The position numbers and the translations under genes are program-made. From an uncultured Eubacteriales bacterium (GTDB lineage: Bacteria > Bacillota > Clostridia > Tissierellales > Peptoniphilaceae), in contig UQBO01000001.1 in NCBI GenBank assembly GCA_900539225.1, positions 197,644 through 261,643 on the forward strand: DNA of 64,000 nt. The letters are read 5' to 3'. The notes under the pieces are model-generated. The model was not told where the DNA came from. It saw only the letters and a program-made list of their open reading frames with translations, and did not search any database. Positions within the stretch are counted from its first letter, which is position 1. Each line of letters begins with the position of its first letter. Below, one piece after another: positions 1 through 8,433 of this stretch.

Positions 1-112
1 AAGGTAAGTTGCTTGATTTTAGTGGTAACACTAAAACTAGATAGATAACCATCTAATACAGAACACGGCTTATAGGTTTACTCATTTACATAAATTTTCA
101 ACAAGGGAGCAA
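1..112 (+). promoter_or_regulatory. Candidate preQ1 riboswitch / leader of queT
   Basis: The leader directly before queT is structured. There is a perfect 8-bp hairpin at 17-36 (TTTTAGTG, loop GTAA, CACTAAAA) and a second 5-bp hairpin at 42-55 with loop AACC. The segment TTGCT at 9-13 is complementary to AGCAA at 108-112, next to the ribosome binding site AAGGGAG at 103-109, so sequestration of the start is possible. QueT genes are commonly controlled by preQ1 riboswitches. I infer such a switch from position and structure but cannot assign class I, II or III. The 5' end may lie outside the window. Confidence 0.45.
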
Positions 113-116
113 TAAA

Positions 117-614
117 ATGAAAGCAAAAACAAGTACAAAAACAATTACAAAAGCGGCAGTAATCGCCACACTATACACAATACTAATACTATTACAGACA
201 GTATTACCTTTCCAACAATTGACTTTTGGACCAATACAATTAAGACTAGCAGAAGGACTTACAGTTCTTCCACTAATGGAGGCAGCTGCAGTACCTGGAC
301 TATTCGTAGGATGTTTAGTCTCAAACATTTTTTTATCATTTATGTCGGGCTATGGCATGATAGATATTATATGCGGAAGTTTAGTTACATTACTCGCAGC
401 ATATTTAACTAGAAAAGCAAAATCTAAATACTTAGCTATGTTACCACCAATTATTTTAAATGGTTTCTTAGTATCAATATGGGTGTCATATTTCTCTGGT
501 ATACCATATTTTACAACAGTTTTAGGAATCATGGGTGGAGAAGCAATAAGCGTTGTAGTATTTGGATCATTGATTTATTATATTTACGATAAAAGATTAA
601 AAAAGGTGATTTAA
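117..614 (+). CDS. queT: QueT, queuosine-precursor ECF transporter S component
   Basis: This 165-residue integral membrane protein belongs to the QueT (COG4708) family, the substrate-binding S component of an energy-coupling factor transporter. It is thought to import preQ1 or preQ0 for queuosine synthesis at tRNA position 34. The family segment FGPIQLRLAEGLTVLP lies at about residues 39-54, followed by several hydrophobic helices. No ECF ATPase or T component is in the window, so it presumably uses a shared module encoded elsewhere. The start follows AAGGGAG with good spacing. Its stop overlaps the mltG start (TAATG), so the two are probably co-transcribed. The structured leader suggests control by the imported precursor. 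Confidence 0.88.
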   Translation: MKAKTSTKTITKAAVIATLYTILILLQTVLPFQQLTFGPIQLRLAEGLTVLPLMEAAAVPGLFVGCLVSNIFLSFMSGYGMIDIICGSLVTLLAAYLTRKAKSKYLAMLPPIILNGFLVSIWVSYFSGIPYFTTVLGIMGGEAISVVVFGSLIYYIYDKRLKKVI

Positions 615-1645
615 TGAAAAAAAGAAGAATAATTACAATAACTGTACTTATACTTATAGTTCTTGCAATTATATGGAAGGTTAAGTCATGCATATCAGGC
701 ATGTATAAGCCTTATGACCCAAATGATGATACTGAATACACTATAGAAATACCTGAAGGTAGCGGTGCGTCTTATGTAGCTAGAGAGCTTTATGAGATGA
801 AAATCATTAGGAATGGTACTGCTTTTAAAGAAGTGCTAAAGGAGAATGACCTTGAAAAGCATATTAAGAGCGGTACATTTAAGGTGAAAAAATCTATGAC
901 TTTGCTAGAAATTGCTAATGTAATTGCTGGCGAAGCAGAAGAAGCTCCAAAGGGCGAAACTGTTAAAGTTACTATACCAGAGGGCTTTGAGCTTACTCGT
1001 ATAGCACAAAGACTTGAGGAAAAGGGCTTAGTATCTAGCGAAGATTTTTTAAATGAATGCAAAAATGTAGATAAATACAAAGAAAAATATGAGTTTTTAT
1101 CGAGCATTAATAATGATACATTAGAAGGCTTTTTGTTCCCAGCAACTTATGACATTGCCATGGGTTCAAGCAGTGAAGAGATTATCACTATGATGCTTAA
1201 TGCTTTTAACAATATTTATAGCAAGATTAGTGGGGAAGTTGATGACTTAAATAAGCTCATCACTTTAGCTTCAATTGTTGAGAGAGAAGCAAAACTTGAA
1301 GAAGAAAGACCTATCATTGCAAAAGTTTTCTTAAATAGAATTGATAAGAATATAAGGCTTCAATCCTGCGCTACAATTCAATACGCACTTGGCGAGAGAA
1401 AGCCTAATTTAAGTAATGAAGACTTAAAGGTTGATTCGCCATATAACACATACACACATGATGGCTTGCCACCTGCACCTATATGCAATCCTGGCGAAGC
1501 GTCAATCGTTGCGAGCCTTCATCCAGCTGATGTTGACTACTTATACTTTGTAGTTAAACCTGGTTCAGACGGCGCACATAATTTTTCTTCTGATTATAAT
1601 AAGTTCTTAGATGATAAAAAGGATTACAAGAGTAATAATGATTAG
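614..1645 (+). CDS. mltG: MltG, endolytic murein transglycosylase
   Basis: This 343-residue protein is a YceG-like membrane-bound endolytic transglycosylase that cuts nascent peptidoglycan glycan strands and limits their length. One N-terminal membrane helix (about residues 7-24) anchors it facing outward. A LysM-like region follows, then the catalytic domain with ASIVEREA around residue 223, whose first glutamate is the expected catalytic residue. Length is normal for the family. It overlaps queT by one base. The downstream order mltG-trmR-trhP matches Bacillus subtilis yrrL-yrrM-yrrN/O, which supports the assignments of all three genes. Confidence 0.93.
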   Translation: MKKRRIITITVLILIVLAIIWKVKSCISGMYKPYDPNDDTEYTIEIPEGSGASYVARELYEMKIIRNGTAFKEVLKENDLEKHIKSGTFKVKKSMTLLEIANVIAGEAEEAPKGETVKVTIPEGFELTRIAQRLEEKGLVSSEDFLNECKNVDKYKEKYEFLSSINNDTLEGFLFPATYDIAMGSSSEEIITMMLNAFNNIYSKISGEVDDLNKLITLASIVEREAKLEEERPIIAKVFLNRIDKNIRLQSCATIQYALGERKPNLSNEDLKVDSPYNTYTHDGLPPAPICNPGEASIVASLHPADVDYLYFVVKPGSDGAHNFSSDYNKFLDDKKDYKSNND

Positions 1646-2279
1646 TCAGTTTATTGATGAAGATGTTTTTCGCTATGTAGAAGATTTTTCTTCTGAAAGA
1701 GAAAAGTTTAAAGATTTAGTCTGCTATGCTGAAGAAAATAGAGTTCCTATAGTCTCACAGGATGTGGCTAGATTTTTAGAGTTTTTACTAAAAACGATTA
1801 AGCCTAAGAATATATTAGAGATAGGCTCGGCCATAGGCTATTCATCTTTGCTTATGCAAAAAGCATCTGGAGCTAATATATTTACTATTGAAAAAGATGA
1901 AGACACATTTAAGATACTAGAAAATAATCTTAAAAAATATGATGAAGATAATAAGATAAAAGCTGTCAATGACGATGCCATGAGCGTATTAAGAAAGATG
2001 GACAGAGAAGAGAAATTTGATTTTTGCTTCATTGATGCTAACAAATCACAGTATGAAGAGTACTTAAACTTAGTATACGATTTAACAAGCAAGAATGCCA
2101 TCATAGTTATTGACAATATCTTATTCAGAGGCTATGTAGCTAAAGACGAAGACAATAAAAGATATAGAACTATAATAAAGAATTTAAAAAAATTTATAGA
2201 AGATATTAAAAGCGATAAGAGATTTACAGCGAGTCTACTCACTGTTCATGACGGCTTATTGCTTTTAAGGAAGGAGTAA
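1638..2279 (+). CDS. trmR: TrmR, tRNA 5-hydroxyuridine O-methyltransferase
   Basis: This 213-residue class I SAM-dependent O-methyltransferase has the SAM motif LEIGSAIGYSS at residues 60-70 and the metal-binding acids of the catechol-OMT-like family at D133 (DANK) and D159-N160. In B. subtilis the ortholog YrrM/TrmR methylates 5-hydroxyuridine-34 in tRNA to 5-methoxyuridine. Adjacency to a U32 protein supports that role here. I chose the ATG at 1638, which overlaps the mltG stop and follows AAGAG. An in-frame ATG at 1611 would add nine residues inside mltG and lacks a better ribosome binding site. General family members can methylate other substrates, so the tRNA role is by synteny. Confidence 0.82.
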   Translation: MISQFIDEDVFRYVEDFSSEREKFKDLVCYAEENRVPIVSQDVARFLEFLLKTIKPKNILEIGSAIGYSSLLMQKASGANIFTIEKDEDTFKILENNLKKYDEDNKIKAVNDDAMSVLRKMDREEKFDFCFIDANKSQYEEYLNLVYDLTSKNAIIVIDNILFRGYVAKDEDNKRYRTIIKNLKKFIEDIKSDKRFTASLLTVHDGLLLLRKE

Positions 2280-2280
2280 G

Positions 2281-3516
2281 ATGAAAAAAGTAGAATTACT
2301 AGCACCAGCAGGAGACTTAGAAAAGTTTAAAACTGCGATACAATATGGAGCTGATGCTGTTTACTTAGCTGGAGACAAGCTAGGTTTAAGAACTGCTTCT
2401 AAAAATTTTAGCCTAGATAATATAAAGGAAGCAACAAAGCTTGCTCATGATTTAGATAAAAAAGTTTATTTAACACTTAATGTTATTTCACACAACAAGG
2501 ATCTAGAAGGTGTTGATGAGTATATACAAAGCTTAGATGAAGCAGGTGTAGACGCATTTATAGTCTCAGACCCGGGTATATTTCAAAAGGTAAAAACACT
2601 TGCGCCAAGTAAAGAGATTCATATAAGCACTCAAGCAAATATCACAAATACTGCTACAGTAGAATTTTGGAAGATTCTTGGGGCAGATAGAGTTATCTTA
2701 GCAAGAGAATTAAGCGTAAATGAAATAAAAGAGATAAAAGATGAAGTGAAAGACAGTATAATGATTGAGACCTTTGTTCATGGAGCAATGTGCATGAGCT
2801 ACTCAGGTAGATGCCTTTTATCAAACTACATGACAGGCAGAAGCGCTAATATGGGCGACTGCGCACATCCATGTAGATACAAGTACTATCTTATGGAAGA
2901 GAAAAGACCTGGAGAGTACTTCCAAATAACAGAGGATGAAAATGGTTCATACATCATGAACTCAAAAGACCTTTGCATGATTAACTACATTCCCGAGCTT
3001 ATTGAAGCAGGAGTTGATTCATTCAAAATTGAAGGAAGAGTAAAATCTGAATATTATGTAGCAACAGTCATTAACCAATATAGAAGAGCTATAGATGATT
3101 ATTATGAAGATATTGAAAAATATAATTACAATAGAGACAATAATATTTATCTAGAAGAGATAGAAAAAGTTAGTCATAGAGACTTTACTACAGCCTTTTT
3201 TTTTGGCGATGTGAAGGAAGCCTCATTAACTTATGATAATTCTTCATATATCAGACTATATGATTTCGTTGCGAAAGTTCTTGACTACGATGAAGACAAA
3301 AAGCTAATGAAGGTGCAAGAGAGAAATAAATTCTCTATAGGCGACGAAGTAGAGATATTTGGACCAAAGTTTTATGACAAATTCACCATAAACGAGATCT
3401 ACGATGAGGACATGAACGAGGTCGACAATATAAATACACCTATGAAGGAAGCTTATCTAGCATATGATAAGAAGGTTGAATACAATTATATGATTAGAAG
3501 GAAGGTCAATGAATAG
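2281..3516 (+). CDS. trhP: Peptidase U32 family protein, probable tRNA U34 hydroxylase TrhP
   Basis: This 411-residue U32-family protein opens with the typical LLAPAGD barrel start. It carries the conserved cysteine set C171, C178, C194/C198 and C232, which in U32 relatives ligates a [4Fe-4S] cluster. TrhP uses prephenate-derived chemistry to hydroxylate uridine-34 of tRNA, and TrmR then methylates the product. The gene follows trmR by one base with a strong GGAAGGAG site. Only one U32 gene is present, whereas B. subtilis has two in tandem (yrrN, yrrO), so this protein may act alone. Older annotations as a collagenase-like protease are unlikely given the context. The stop overlaps the next start. 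Confidence 0.82.
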   Translation: MKKVELLAPAGDLEKFKTAIQYGADAVYLAGDKLGLRTASKNFSLDNIKEATKLAHDLDKKVYLTLNVISHNKDLEGVDEYIQSLDEAGVDAFIVSDPGIFQKVKTLAPSKEIHISTQANITNTATVEFWKILGADRVILARELSVNEIKEIKDEVKDSIMIETFVHGAMCMSYSGRCLLSNYMTGRSANMGDCAHPCRYKYYLMEEKRPGEYFQITEDENGSYIMNSKDLCMINYIPELIEAGVDSFKIEGRVKSEYYVATVINQYRRAIDDYYEDIEKYNYNRDNNIYLEEIEKVSHRDFTTAFFFGDVKEASLTYDNSSYIRLYDFVAKVLDYDEDKKLMKVQERNKFSIGDEVEIFGPKFYDKFTINEIYDEDMNEVDNINTPMKEAYLAYDKKVEYNYMIRRKVNE

Positions 3517-4651
3517 ATTATCTTCTCTATATGATGATAAAGGCATACTAGAGATACAAAGCAGTAAAGCTGAAGAATTTATTAAAAATACTATAGACTA
3601 CGCCATTGATAATAGAGCTAGCGATATACACTTTGAACCTTATAGTAAGTATATATTGATTAGGCTTAGAATTGATGGCGAACTTGTGTTTTTTAAAAAG
3701 ATCAATAAAAGCTCTTATCAAAACATTGTCAATATAATCAAGATTAAGTCCGATTGTGATACTGCAATTAAATTTGCTCCACAAGACGGAAGATTTAGTC
3801 ACGGCGATGTTGACCTAAGGGTTTCCTTTATCGAGGCTATTTATGGAGAGAAAATCTGTATAAGAATTTTAAACAATAAAGAGATGTTTACCATTGACAA
3901 TATAGGTTTGTCGGACAAGGCAAAAGAACTATTTAAAAAGATAGTTAAATATAAATATCAAATGACTATAATCACTGGACCAACAGGCTCAGGCAAGAAC
4001 TCAACTATGTATACTATGCTTAACAACTTAGACAAGGAGCGTCTAAGCATAGTTAGCGTTGAGGATCCTGTTGAGTACAGAGTTAACGATATTGATCAAA
4101 TTGAAATACATGACTACAAGGACATAACATTTGCCAATACACTTAGGGCCATACTTAGACAGGACCCTGATGTCATAGCCATAGGCGAAATAAGAGACGA
4201 AGAATCTGCACAGATAGCTGTAAGAGCTTCTCTAACTGGTCACAAGATTATTACGACTCTACATAGTATGAGCCCCGTAACTAGCATCAACAGACTTTTG
4301 GAGATGGATGTAGAGGCTTCGTATTTATTTACCTCATTAAATGCTATAGTCAATCAACGTCTTGTGAAACGTTTAAAGTCATCGTATGATGATATTGATT
4401 TTACTGATGATACAAGTGACAGCGTGTACTACGGTAGAATTGCTGTCTTTGAAATAATGCTTATCAATGACAAGATCAGAGACCTTTTATTAAAGAACAA
4501 TACAAAGCTTACAAGTGAGATTTATAATGAGATGAAGAAATTCACTGACTACGTTAGCTTTGAAGATTCTATAAATTATCTACTTGAGCATAAGTTTATA
4601 GACGATAAGACTTATGATGAGTTCAAAGAGGGCGATATCAATGAAATTTGA
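3509..4651 (+). CDS. Type IV pilus / type II secretion assembly ATPase (PilB/GspE-like), short form
   Basis: This 380-residue hexameric secretion ATPase powers pilin polymerisation from the cytoplasmic face. A PAS-like N2 region precedes the RecA-like core. The core has GPTGSGKN at residues 157-164, an Asp/His-box segment, and the Walker B/arginine segment DPDVIAIGEIRDEE. Two points are unusual. The P-loop residue after the invariant lysine is N164 (AAC, 3998-4000) rather than Ser/Thr. The C-terminal four-cysteine zinc loop usual in PilB/GspE is missing. The MshEN/N1 domain is also absent, so it resembles ComGA in size. It overlaps trhP by eight bases and the platform protein gene by eleven. 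Confidence 0.88.
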   Translation: MNRLSSLYDDKGILEIQSSKAEEFIKNTIDYAIDNRASDIHFEPYSKYILIRLRIDGELVFFKKINKSSYQNIVNIIKIKSDCDTAIKFAPQDGRFSHGDVDLRVSFIEAIYGEKICIRILNNKEMFTIDNIGLSDKAKELFKKIVKYKYQMTIITGPTGSGKNSTMYTMLNNLDKERLSIVSVEDPVEYRVNDIDQIEIHDYKDITFANTLRAILRQDPDVIAIGEIRDEESAQIAVRASLTGHKIITTLHSMSPVTSINRLLEMDVEASYLFTSLNAIVNQRLVKRLKSSYDDIDFTDDTSDSVYYGRIAVFEIMLINDKIRDLLLKNNTKLTSEIYNEMKKFTDYVSFEDSINYLLEHKFIDDKTYDEFKEGDINEI

Positions 4652-5858
4652 AATCACTTTTGAAGATGGAAGGACAAAAAGCTTAAGAGCTAAAAACATT
4701 TACGAAGCTTTTAAATTAACTAAAGAAAAAGATATTGATTTTATGCACGTCCAATACTTTAGGCCAGCGAAAATTTATAGAGCGCTTAAGATCAATAGTG
4801 TAAGCAAAAAGCATATTGCTAACTTCTTTAGAATCATCGCCTTTAATCTAAAGATAAATAATAACCTGCCACAAATTTTAGAGCAAATGTATAACAACTC
4901 ATCAGCTCTTAGCGATCCACTTAAGAATTATTATTTACTAATAAAGGAGCTTATAGAACACGGCTTTACTTTGTCAGATATATTGGCAAAGCTTGATATA
5001 CTTGACAATCTATCTTTATTAAGTCTTAGGATAGCTGAAAAGTCAGAGCATATAAAGTCAAGCAAAAACTCAAAAGACTTGTCAGAGCAAATACTTGAGA
5101 TCAGTGAAAATCTTTATGAACAAGAAGAGTATAAAAACACTATAAACAACATCATGACTAAGCCAAAGTTTTTAATGCTGACTTTACTTGCTTTTATAAT
5201 TATGATTATAGTCTTCTTAGTGCCGCAATTTTCTTATTTATTTGATAACGACATGAACTTAATGCCTGATAGCTTAAGAATACTTCTAGTCGTAAGCAAT
5301 TCAATTAAAAATCATTACATATACTATATCGCGGCTATATTTATAATAATTATAGTTTTCGCGATACTTAATAAGAACGACGCATACTTATATATCAAGC
5401 AAAGATATTTACTCGAATCGAAGAACGGTTTATATAAATATAGAGTAAATTACAGAATTTTGTATTATATGCTTAGCATGCTTAGATCAGGCAGCAAAGT
5501 TAATGAAATTTTTGATTTCTTTGCAAAAAATTTTGATTTGGTATACTTAAGAAAAGAGTTCGAAAGAATGACTAAGATGTTAAATGAAGGAGAGACCTTG
5601 CAAAACGTTCTTGACTCTAGCCATATATTTTTAGATGATGTCAAGACCATACTTATAACAGGATATGAATCAGAGCACTTAGTTGAAATTATTGAAAATG
5701 TTCTCTCACTATACAAGAGAGATTTAAAGAGAAGACTAGATAAGTTTGTAAATTCTATCGAGCCACTCATGACCATAATCATGGGACTAGTGATTATGCT
5801 AATACTCGTAATGGTATTTAAGCCGATGTATGACTCGATGACTAGTATTATTTCATAG
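4641..5858 (+). CDS. Pilus/secretion platform protein (PilC/GspF-like)
   Basis: This polytopic inner-membrane protein of 405 residues corresponds to PilC/GspF/ComGB, the platform that couples the ATPase to the growing pseudopilus. An N-terminal cytoplasmic segment is followed by two T2SSF-like halves. The first precedes strong membrane helices at about residues 175-200 and 230-250. The second ends in a long hydrophobic helix close to the C terminus. I use the ATG at 4641 (GAGGG upstream, overlapping the ATPase stop) rather than an in-frame ATG at 4614 inside the ATPase gene. Divergence from better-known PilC proteins is high, and the call rests on topology and gene order. Confidence 0.85.
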   Translation: MKFEITFEDGRTKSLRAKNIYEAFKLTKEKDIDFMHVQYFRPAKIYRALKINSVSKKHIANFFRIIAFNLKINNNLPQILEQMYNNSSALSDPLKNYYLLIKELIEHGFTLSDILAKLDILDNLSLLSLRIAEKSEHIKSSKNSKDLSEQILEISENLYEQEEYKNTINNIMTKPKFLMLTLLAFIIMIIVFLVPQFSYLFDNDMNLMPDSLRILLVVSNSIKNHYIYYIAAIFIIIIVFAILNKNDAYLYIKQRYLLESKNGLYKYRVNYRILYYMLSMLRSGSKVNEIFDFFAKNFDLVYLRKEFERMTKMLNEGETLQNVLDSSHIFLDDVKTILITGYESEHLVEIIENVLSLYKRDLKRRLDKFVNSIEPLMTIIMGLVIMLILVMVFKPMYDSMTSIIS

Positions 5859-5872
5859 GAGGAGGAAATATT

Positions 5873-6265
5873 ATGAAGAACTTTGAGAAGAAAAAAGGAT
5901 TTACTTTTGTAGAGATAATTATCTCTATAGCTATAGTTGCTATACTTATAGCTGTTGCTATACCTGCATACAAAGCGATTAAGACTAGCGCTGAAAGAAC
6001 TGCTCACAACGCTAACGTTGATCAAATCAGTTCAGTTGCTTTATTATACTTTACTGATTTTCCGGACGATCCTGACGTTACATCAGATGAATTATACGCT
6101 CAAGGATATTTAAAGAGCAAAGTTACAGTTCCTTCATCAATACCTGCAGGCACAGGTAATACAGCTAAGATATATACAGTGACTCGTGATGACCAAGGTG
6201 TTATAACAGTTAGTCCAGACAAGGTAGAAGCTAAGAAAAAGAGCGAGACCGGAACGGGTCATTAA
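5873..6265 (+). CDS. Type IV prepilin-like protein, probable major (pseudo)pilin
   Basis: This 130-residue protein has a classical class III signal. The leader ends in KKKG9, followed by FTFVE with glutamate at +5 (E14) and a hydrophobic helix to about residue 32. The remainder is a small globular domain with a Lys-rich tail. The strong GGAGGAGG site and its position directly after the ATPase and platform genes suggest it is the most abundantly made pilin of the operon. The prepilin peptidase encoded next would cleave after G9. Whether it forms an extended pilus, a DNA-uptake pseudopilus or a secretion piston cannot be read from sequence. Confidence 0.9.
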   Translation: MKNFEKKKGFTFVEIIISIAIVAILIAVAIPAYKAIKTSAERTAHNANVDQISSVALLYFTDFPDDPDVTSDELYAQGYLKSKVTVPSSIPAGTGNTAKIYTVTRDDQGVITVSPDKVEAKKKSETGTGH

Positions 6266-6274
6266 TAATTCATA

Positions 6275-6715
6275 ATGCTTATAGCCTTATATATACTTCT
6301 GTCACTTCTTCTTTTATATATCTCATACAAAGACATAAAAGAAGCCGAGTACAATAGTTTTTATTTTTACTTTTTAATAATAATCATCTCAGCTATAGCT
6401 ATATTAAAAGATGTATCTTATATTAAGATATGCCTTATATACCTAGCTTTATTTCTTTCGCACATTTTAAAGACTAAGTACCTTGACTACATTGGCGATG
6501 GTGACGTTGATTTATATATTTTGTTTTTTATGATATTTGATTTTGAAAAATTTTTGATATTAATAATAATATCAACTCTAAGCGCAATACTTGTAAATCT
6601 AGCTAAAAACTATTGGCGTAAGAAAAAGGATAGTGGAGTTAGACTAGTTCCATATATAAGCTTTGCATTTTTTATCTTGATGCTCTTTGATTTATTTAAG
6701 GGGAAGGTCTTATGA
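6275..6715 (+). CDS. Prepilin peptidase (A24 aspartic protease), methylase domain absent
   Basis: This 146-residue protein is almost entirely membrane helices. It contains the two aspartates of A24 GxGD proteases: D20 in YKDIKEAEYN, and D77 in the GDGD motif at 74-77. It should cleave the leaders of the prepilins encoded around it. The N-terminal cysteine-containing N-methyltransferase domain of PilD/ComC proteins is missing, so it resembles short archaeal or Firmicute forms. No Shine-Dalgarno site is visible before the ATG. Translation may depend on coupling to the preceding pilin gene, which would keep the enzyme at low level. It overlaps the next gene by four bases. Confidence 0.8.
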   Translation: MLIALYILLSLLLLYISYKDIKEAEYNSFYFYFLIIIISAIAILKDVSYIKICLIYLALFLSHILKTKYLDYIGDGDVDLYILFFMIFDFEKFLILIIISTLSAILVNLAKNYWRKKKDSGVRLVPYISFAFFILMLFDLFKGKVL

Positions 6716-7308
6716 AGAACATTATGTACATCGATTCATCCTATGTGTTTTTAAATAATAAAAAAACTAGCATTGTTGAGCAAATTACTTATGATGATAG
6801 TGATAAAAGTGAGAGCCTCAAGTACTTATTTAAGAAGTTTAGAGACAATAAATATTTAAACAAAGATACTCTCATTATAAAGCTAAATTATTATGATGGT
6901 GATTTAGACGCTTATTTAGCTAGCCTAGATAAAATTGATCTTTTATCCTTAAACTTAAAAGAAGAAAAAATAATGAAGATTATTACAGATGAAGCGCTGT
7001 ATAAGTATGACGCAATCACTTCTTCATATGAAAAATCAAACTTTGATATTAATCTTTATAGTCTTGACAAGGATCAGCTTAATAACTATATTTTGAATCA
7101 AGCTAATAATACTGATGGCAAGGTCCTAGTCCTACTTAAGACAAAAGAATTTGAAGAAGTAAATAATATTTTTTATTTAAATGATTTATTTGAAATTATT
7201 AGTTCAAAACACAAAAGCAAGATAAATCTTTCACTTATAATAAACATAGCTTTAGACATCATTATACTAGCCTTACTTGTATTGCTTGTTTTGAGGTTTA
7301 TAAGATGA
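6712..7308 (+). CDS. Unrecognised pilus-operon protein with C-terminal membrane anchor
   Basis: I do not recognise this 198-residue protein by sequence. About 170 mostly polar, Asp/Lys/Asn-rich residues are followed by one strong hydrophobic helix near the end (about 174-195) and a short basic tail, implying a cytoplasmic domain on a C-terminal anchor. It sits between the prepilin peptidase and the pilins, and it overlaps both neighbours by four bases. By position it could play the part of a PilM/PilN-type or GspL-type assembly protein, but no actin-like ATP-binding motifs are evident. A strong GGGGAAGG site precedes the ATG. Confidence 0.55.
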   Translation: MKNIMYIDSSYVFLNNKKTSIVEQITYDDSDKSESLKYLFKKFRDNKYLNKDTLIIKLNYYDGDLDAYLASLDKIDLLSLNLKEEKIMKIITDEALYKYDAITSSYEKSNFDINLYSLDKDQLNNYILNQANNTDGKVLVLLKTKEFEEVNNIFYLNDLFEIISSKHKSKINLSLIINIALDIIILALLVLLVLRFIR

Positions 7309-8018
7309 GAAAGTATATAAATAAAGTGCTAATCATAATTTTGCTTATCCTAGCTAATCTCTTTCTACCTATAAATAGCGAGGAGCCAAATTATGAAGAG
7401 AGTGAAGTAAAAAAGAGATTTACACTAGCAAAAGATAAGAACGACAGCCAGCTAAAGAAGGCAAAAAAGATTGATATTGCAAAACATGATGCTGATGCGA
7501 GAACCATTAGCAAAGATGAAATCATTAATAAGGTCATAATGTCTACGACTAATAGTTTTATTAGCTATAGTGATTTTGATAAAGAAGACCCTTTTGATAT
7601 CATTGATGATTTTAATGAGGAAGATGAATATGGTAATGAAGAGGCCATAGTTTTAGAAAGTGAAATAAGTAATCCTATACTGGACACATGGGAAGCAAAG
7701 GCGGGAAGCGTTTATTATCAAGATGAGAAGTCGCTTGTATTATATAATGACAGCAAAGAGAATATAGTTTTGCTACCAAAGAATGATATTATAATTAATA
7801 AAGATTTTGTAAGCATCGATTTTACTGGCTGTAGTGAGGCAAAATTAAAAGTTATTAAAAACGGAAAAGAAGCTCTAATTGATTTAGAGGGAGCATCTGA
7901 CTTTAAATACTTCTACATCGGCAATGATTTTAAAGGGGCAAGGATAGAGTCTATCGAGTTTATAAGAGATAACGATATGGCTTTTTATTTATCTATAGGT
8001 GAGATTGATTATGAATAA
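7305..8018 (+). CDS. Unrecognised pilus-operon protein with N-terminal signal or anchor
   Basis: This 237-residue protein has one N-terminal hydrophobic helix (about residues 8-24) preceded by Arg and Lys, then a long charged linker and a C-terminal region predicted to be largely beta (about 125-237). It is probably extracytoplasmic, either tethered or released after a signal-peptide site near residue 25. I do not recognise a family. Overlaps of four bases with the upstream gene and eight with the downstream prepilin gene indicate strict co-translation. A role like PilP/PilO or a GspC-type periplasmic component would suit its position, but that is speculation. Confidence 0.5.
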   Translation: MRKYINKVLIIILLILANLFLPINSEEPNYEESEVKKRFTLAKDKNDSQLKKAKKIDIAKHDADARTISKDEIINKVIMSTTNSFISYSDFDKEDPFDIIDDFNEEDEYGNEEAIVLESEISNPILDTWEAKAGSVYYQDEKSLVLYNDSKENIVLLPKNDIIINKDFVSIDFTGCSEAKLKVIKNGKEALIDLEGASDFKYFYIGNDFKGARIESIEFIRDNDMAFYLSIGEIDYE

Positions 8019-8433
8019 AAAAGGATTTACATATATTGACACAGTCATTTCTTTATGCGTGGCAGCTATAATCATATCTATGTTTATACTTGCGTATAGA
8101 GAGCTCAGTAATTATAGCGAGAGAGCTGAGGTCAAAAACGTTGTTCAAATAATAAAAAAGGCTAGACTTAGCGCCATCATGCAGATGATTGATGTTAAAG
8201 TAGTTCTTGATGGTGATGAGATTGTTGTCTCAAATATCAATGATATGAAGAAAGTTTACAAGCTAGAGCACCTTAAGTTTGAATCGAGTGAAAGTTTTCA
8301 ATTCACTAGTGAAGGCGGCACAAAATCTTTTAAGGGCTCATATAATATGATATTACTTTCAAATAAGAGTAAAAAGAAATATAATGTGATTATAGCAGCA
8401 GTTGGAGGACAGGTTAGGTATGAAGAAGTATAA
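8011..8433 (+). CDS. Prepilin-like protein, minor pseudopilin (Asp at +5)
   Basis: This 140-residue minor pilin has a very short leader of five residues ending in KKG5. FTYID follows, so the usual +5 glutamate is replaced by aspartate (D10), then a hydrophobic helix to about residue 28. A small soluble domain follows, with alternating polar and hydrophobic stretches as in GspH-like pseudopilins. I chose the ATG at 8011 (AGGTGAG upstream) rather than a GTG at 7999. It overlaps the upstream gene by eight bases and the downstream prepilin gene by fourteen. The conserved negative charge suggests it still assembles with the other pilins. Confidence 0.75.
   Translation: MNKKGFTYIDTVISLCVAAIIISMFILAYRELSNYSERAEVKNVVQIIKKARLSAIMQMIDVKVVLDGDEIVVSNINDMKKVYKLEHLKFESSESFQFTSEGGTKSFKGSYNMILLSNKSKKKYNVIIAAVGGQVRYEEV

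Noticed and set aside
4260..4560. Possible sequence error in the ATPase gene because the zinc-loop cysteines are missing
   Set aside because: The frame is continuous through the region and joins family-like sequence on both sides (VNQRLVKRL before and YYGRIAVFEIM after), so the loss appears genuine.
5465..6025. 186-residue minus-strand open frame opposite the platform protein and prepilin genes
   Set aside because: It lies antisense to two clearly coding genes, is Ser/Ile/Tyr-rich as expected for a shadow frame, and lacks a ribosome site.
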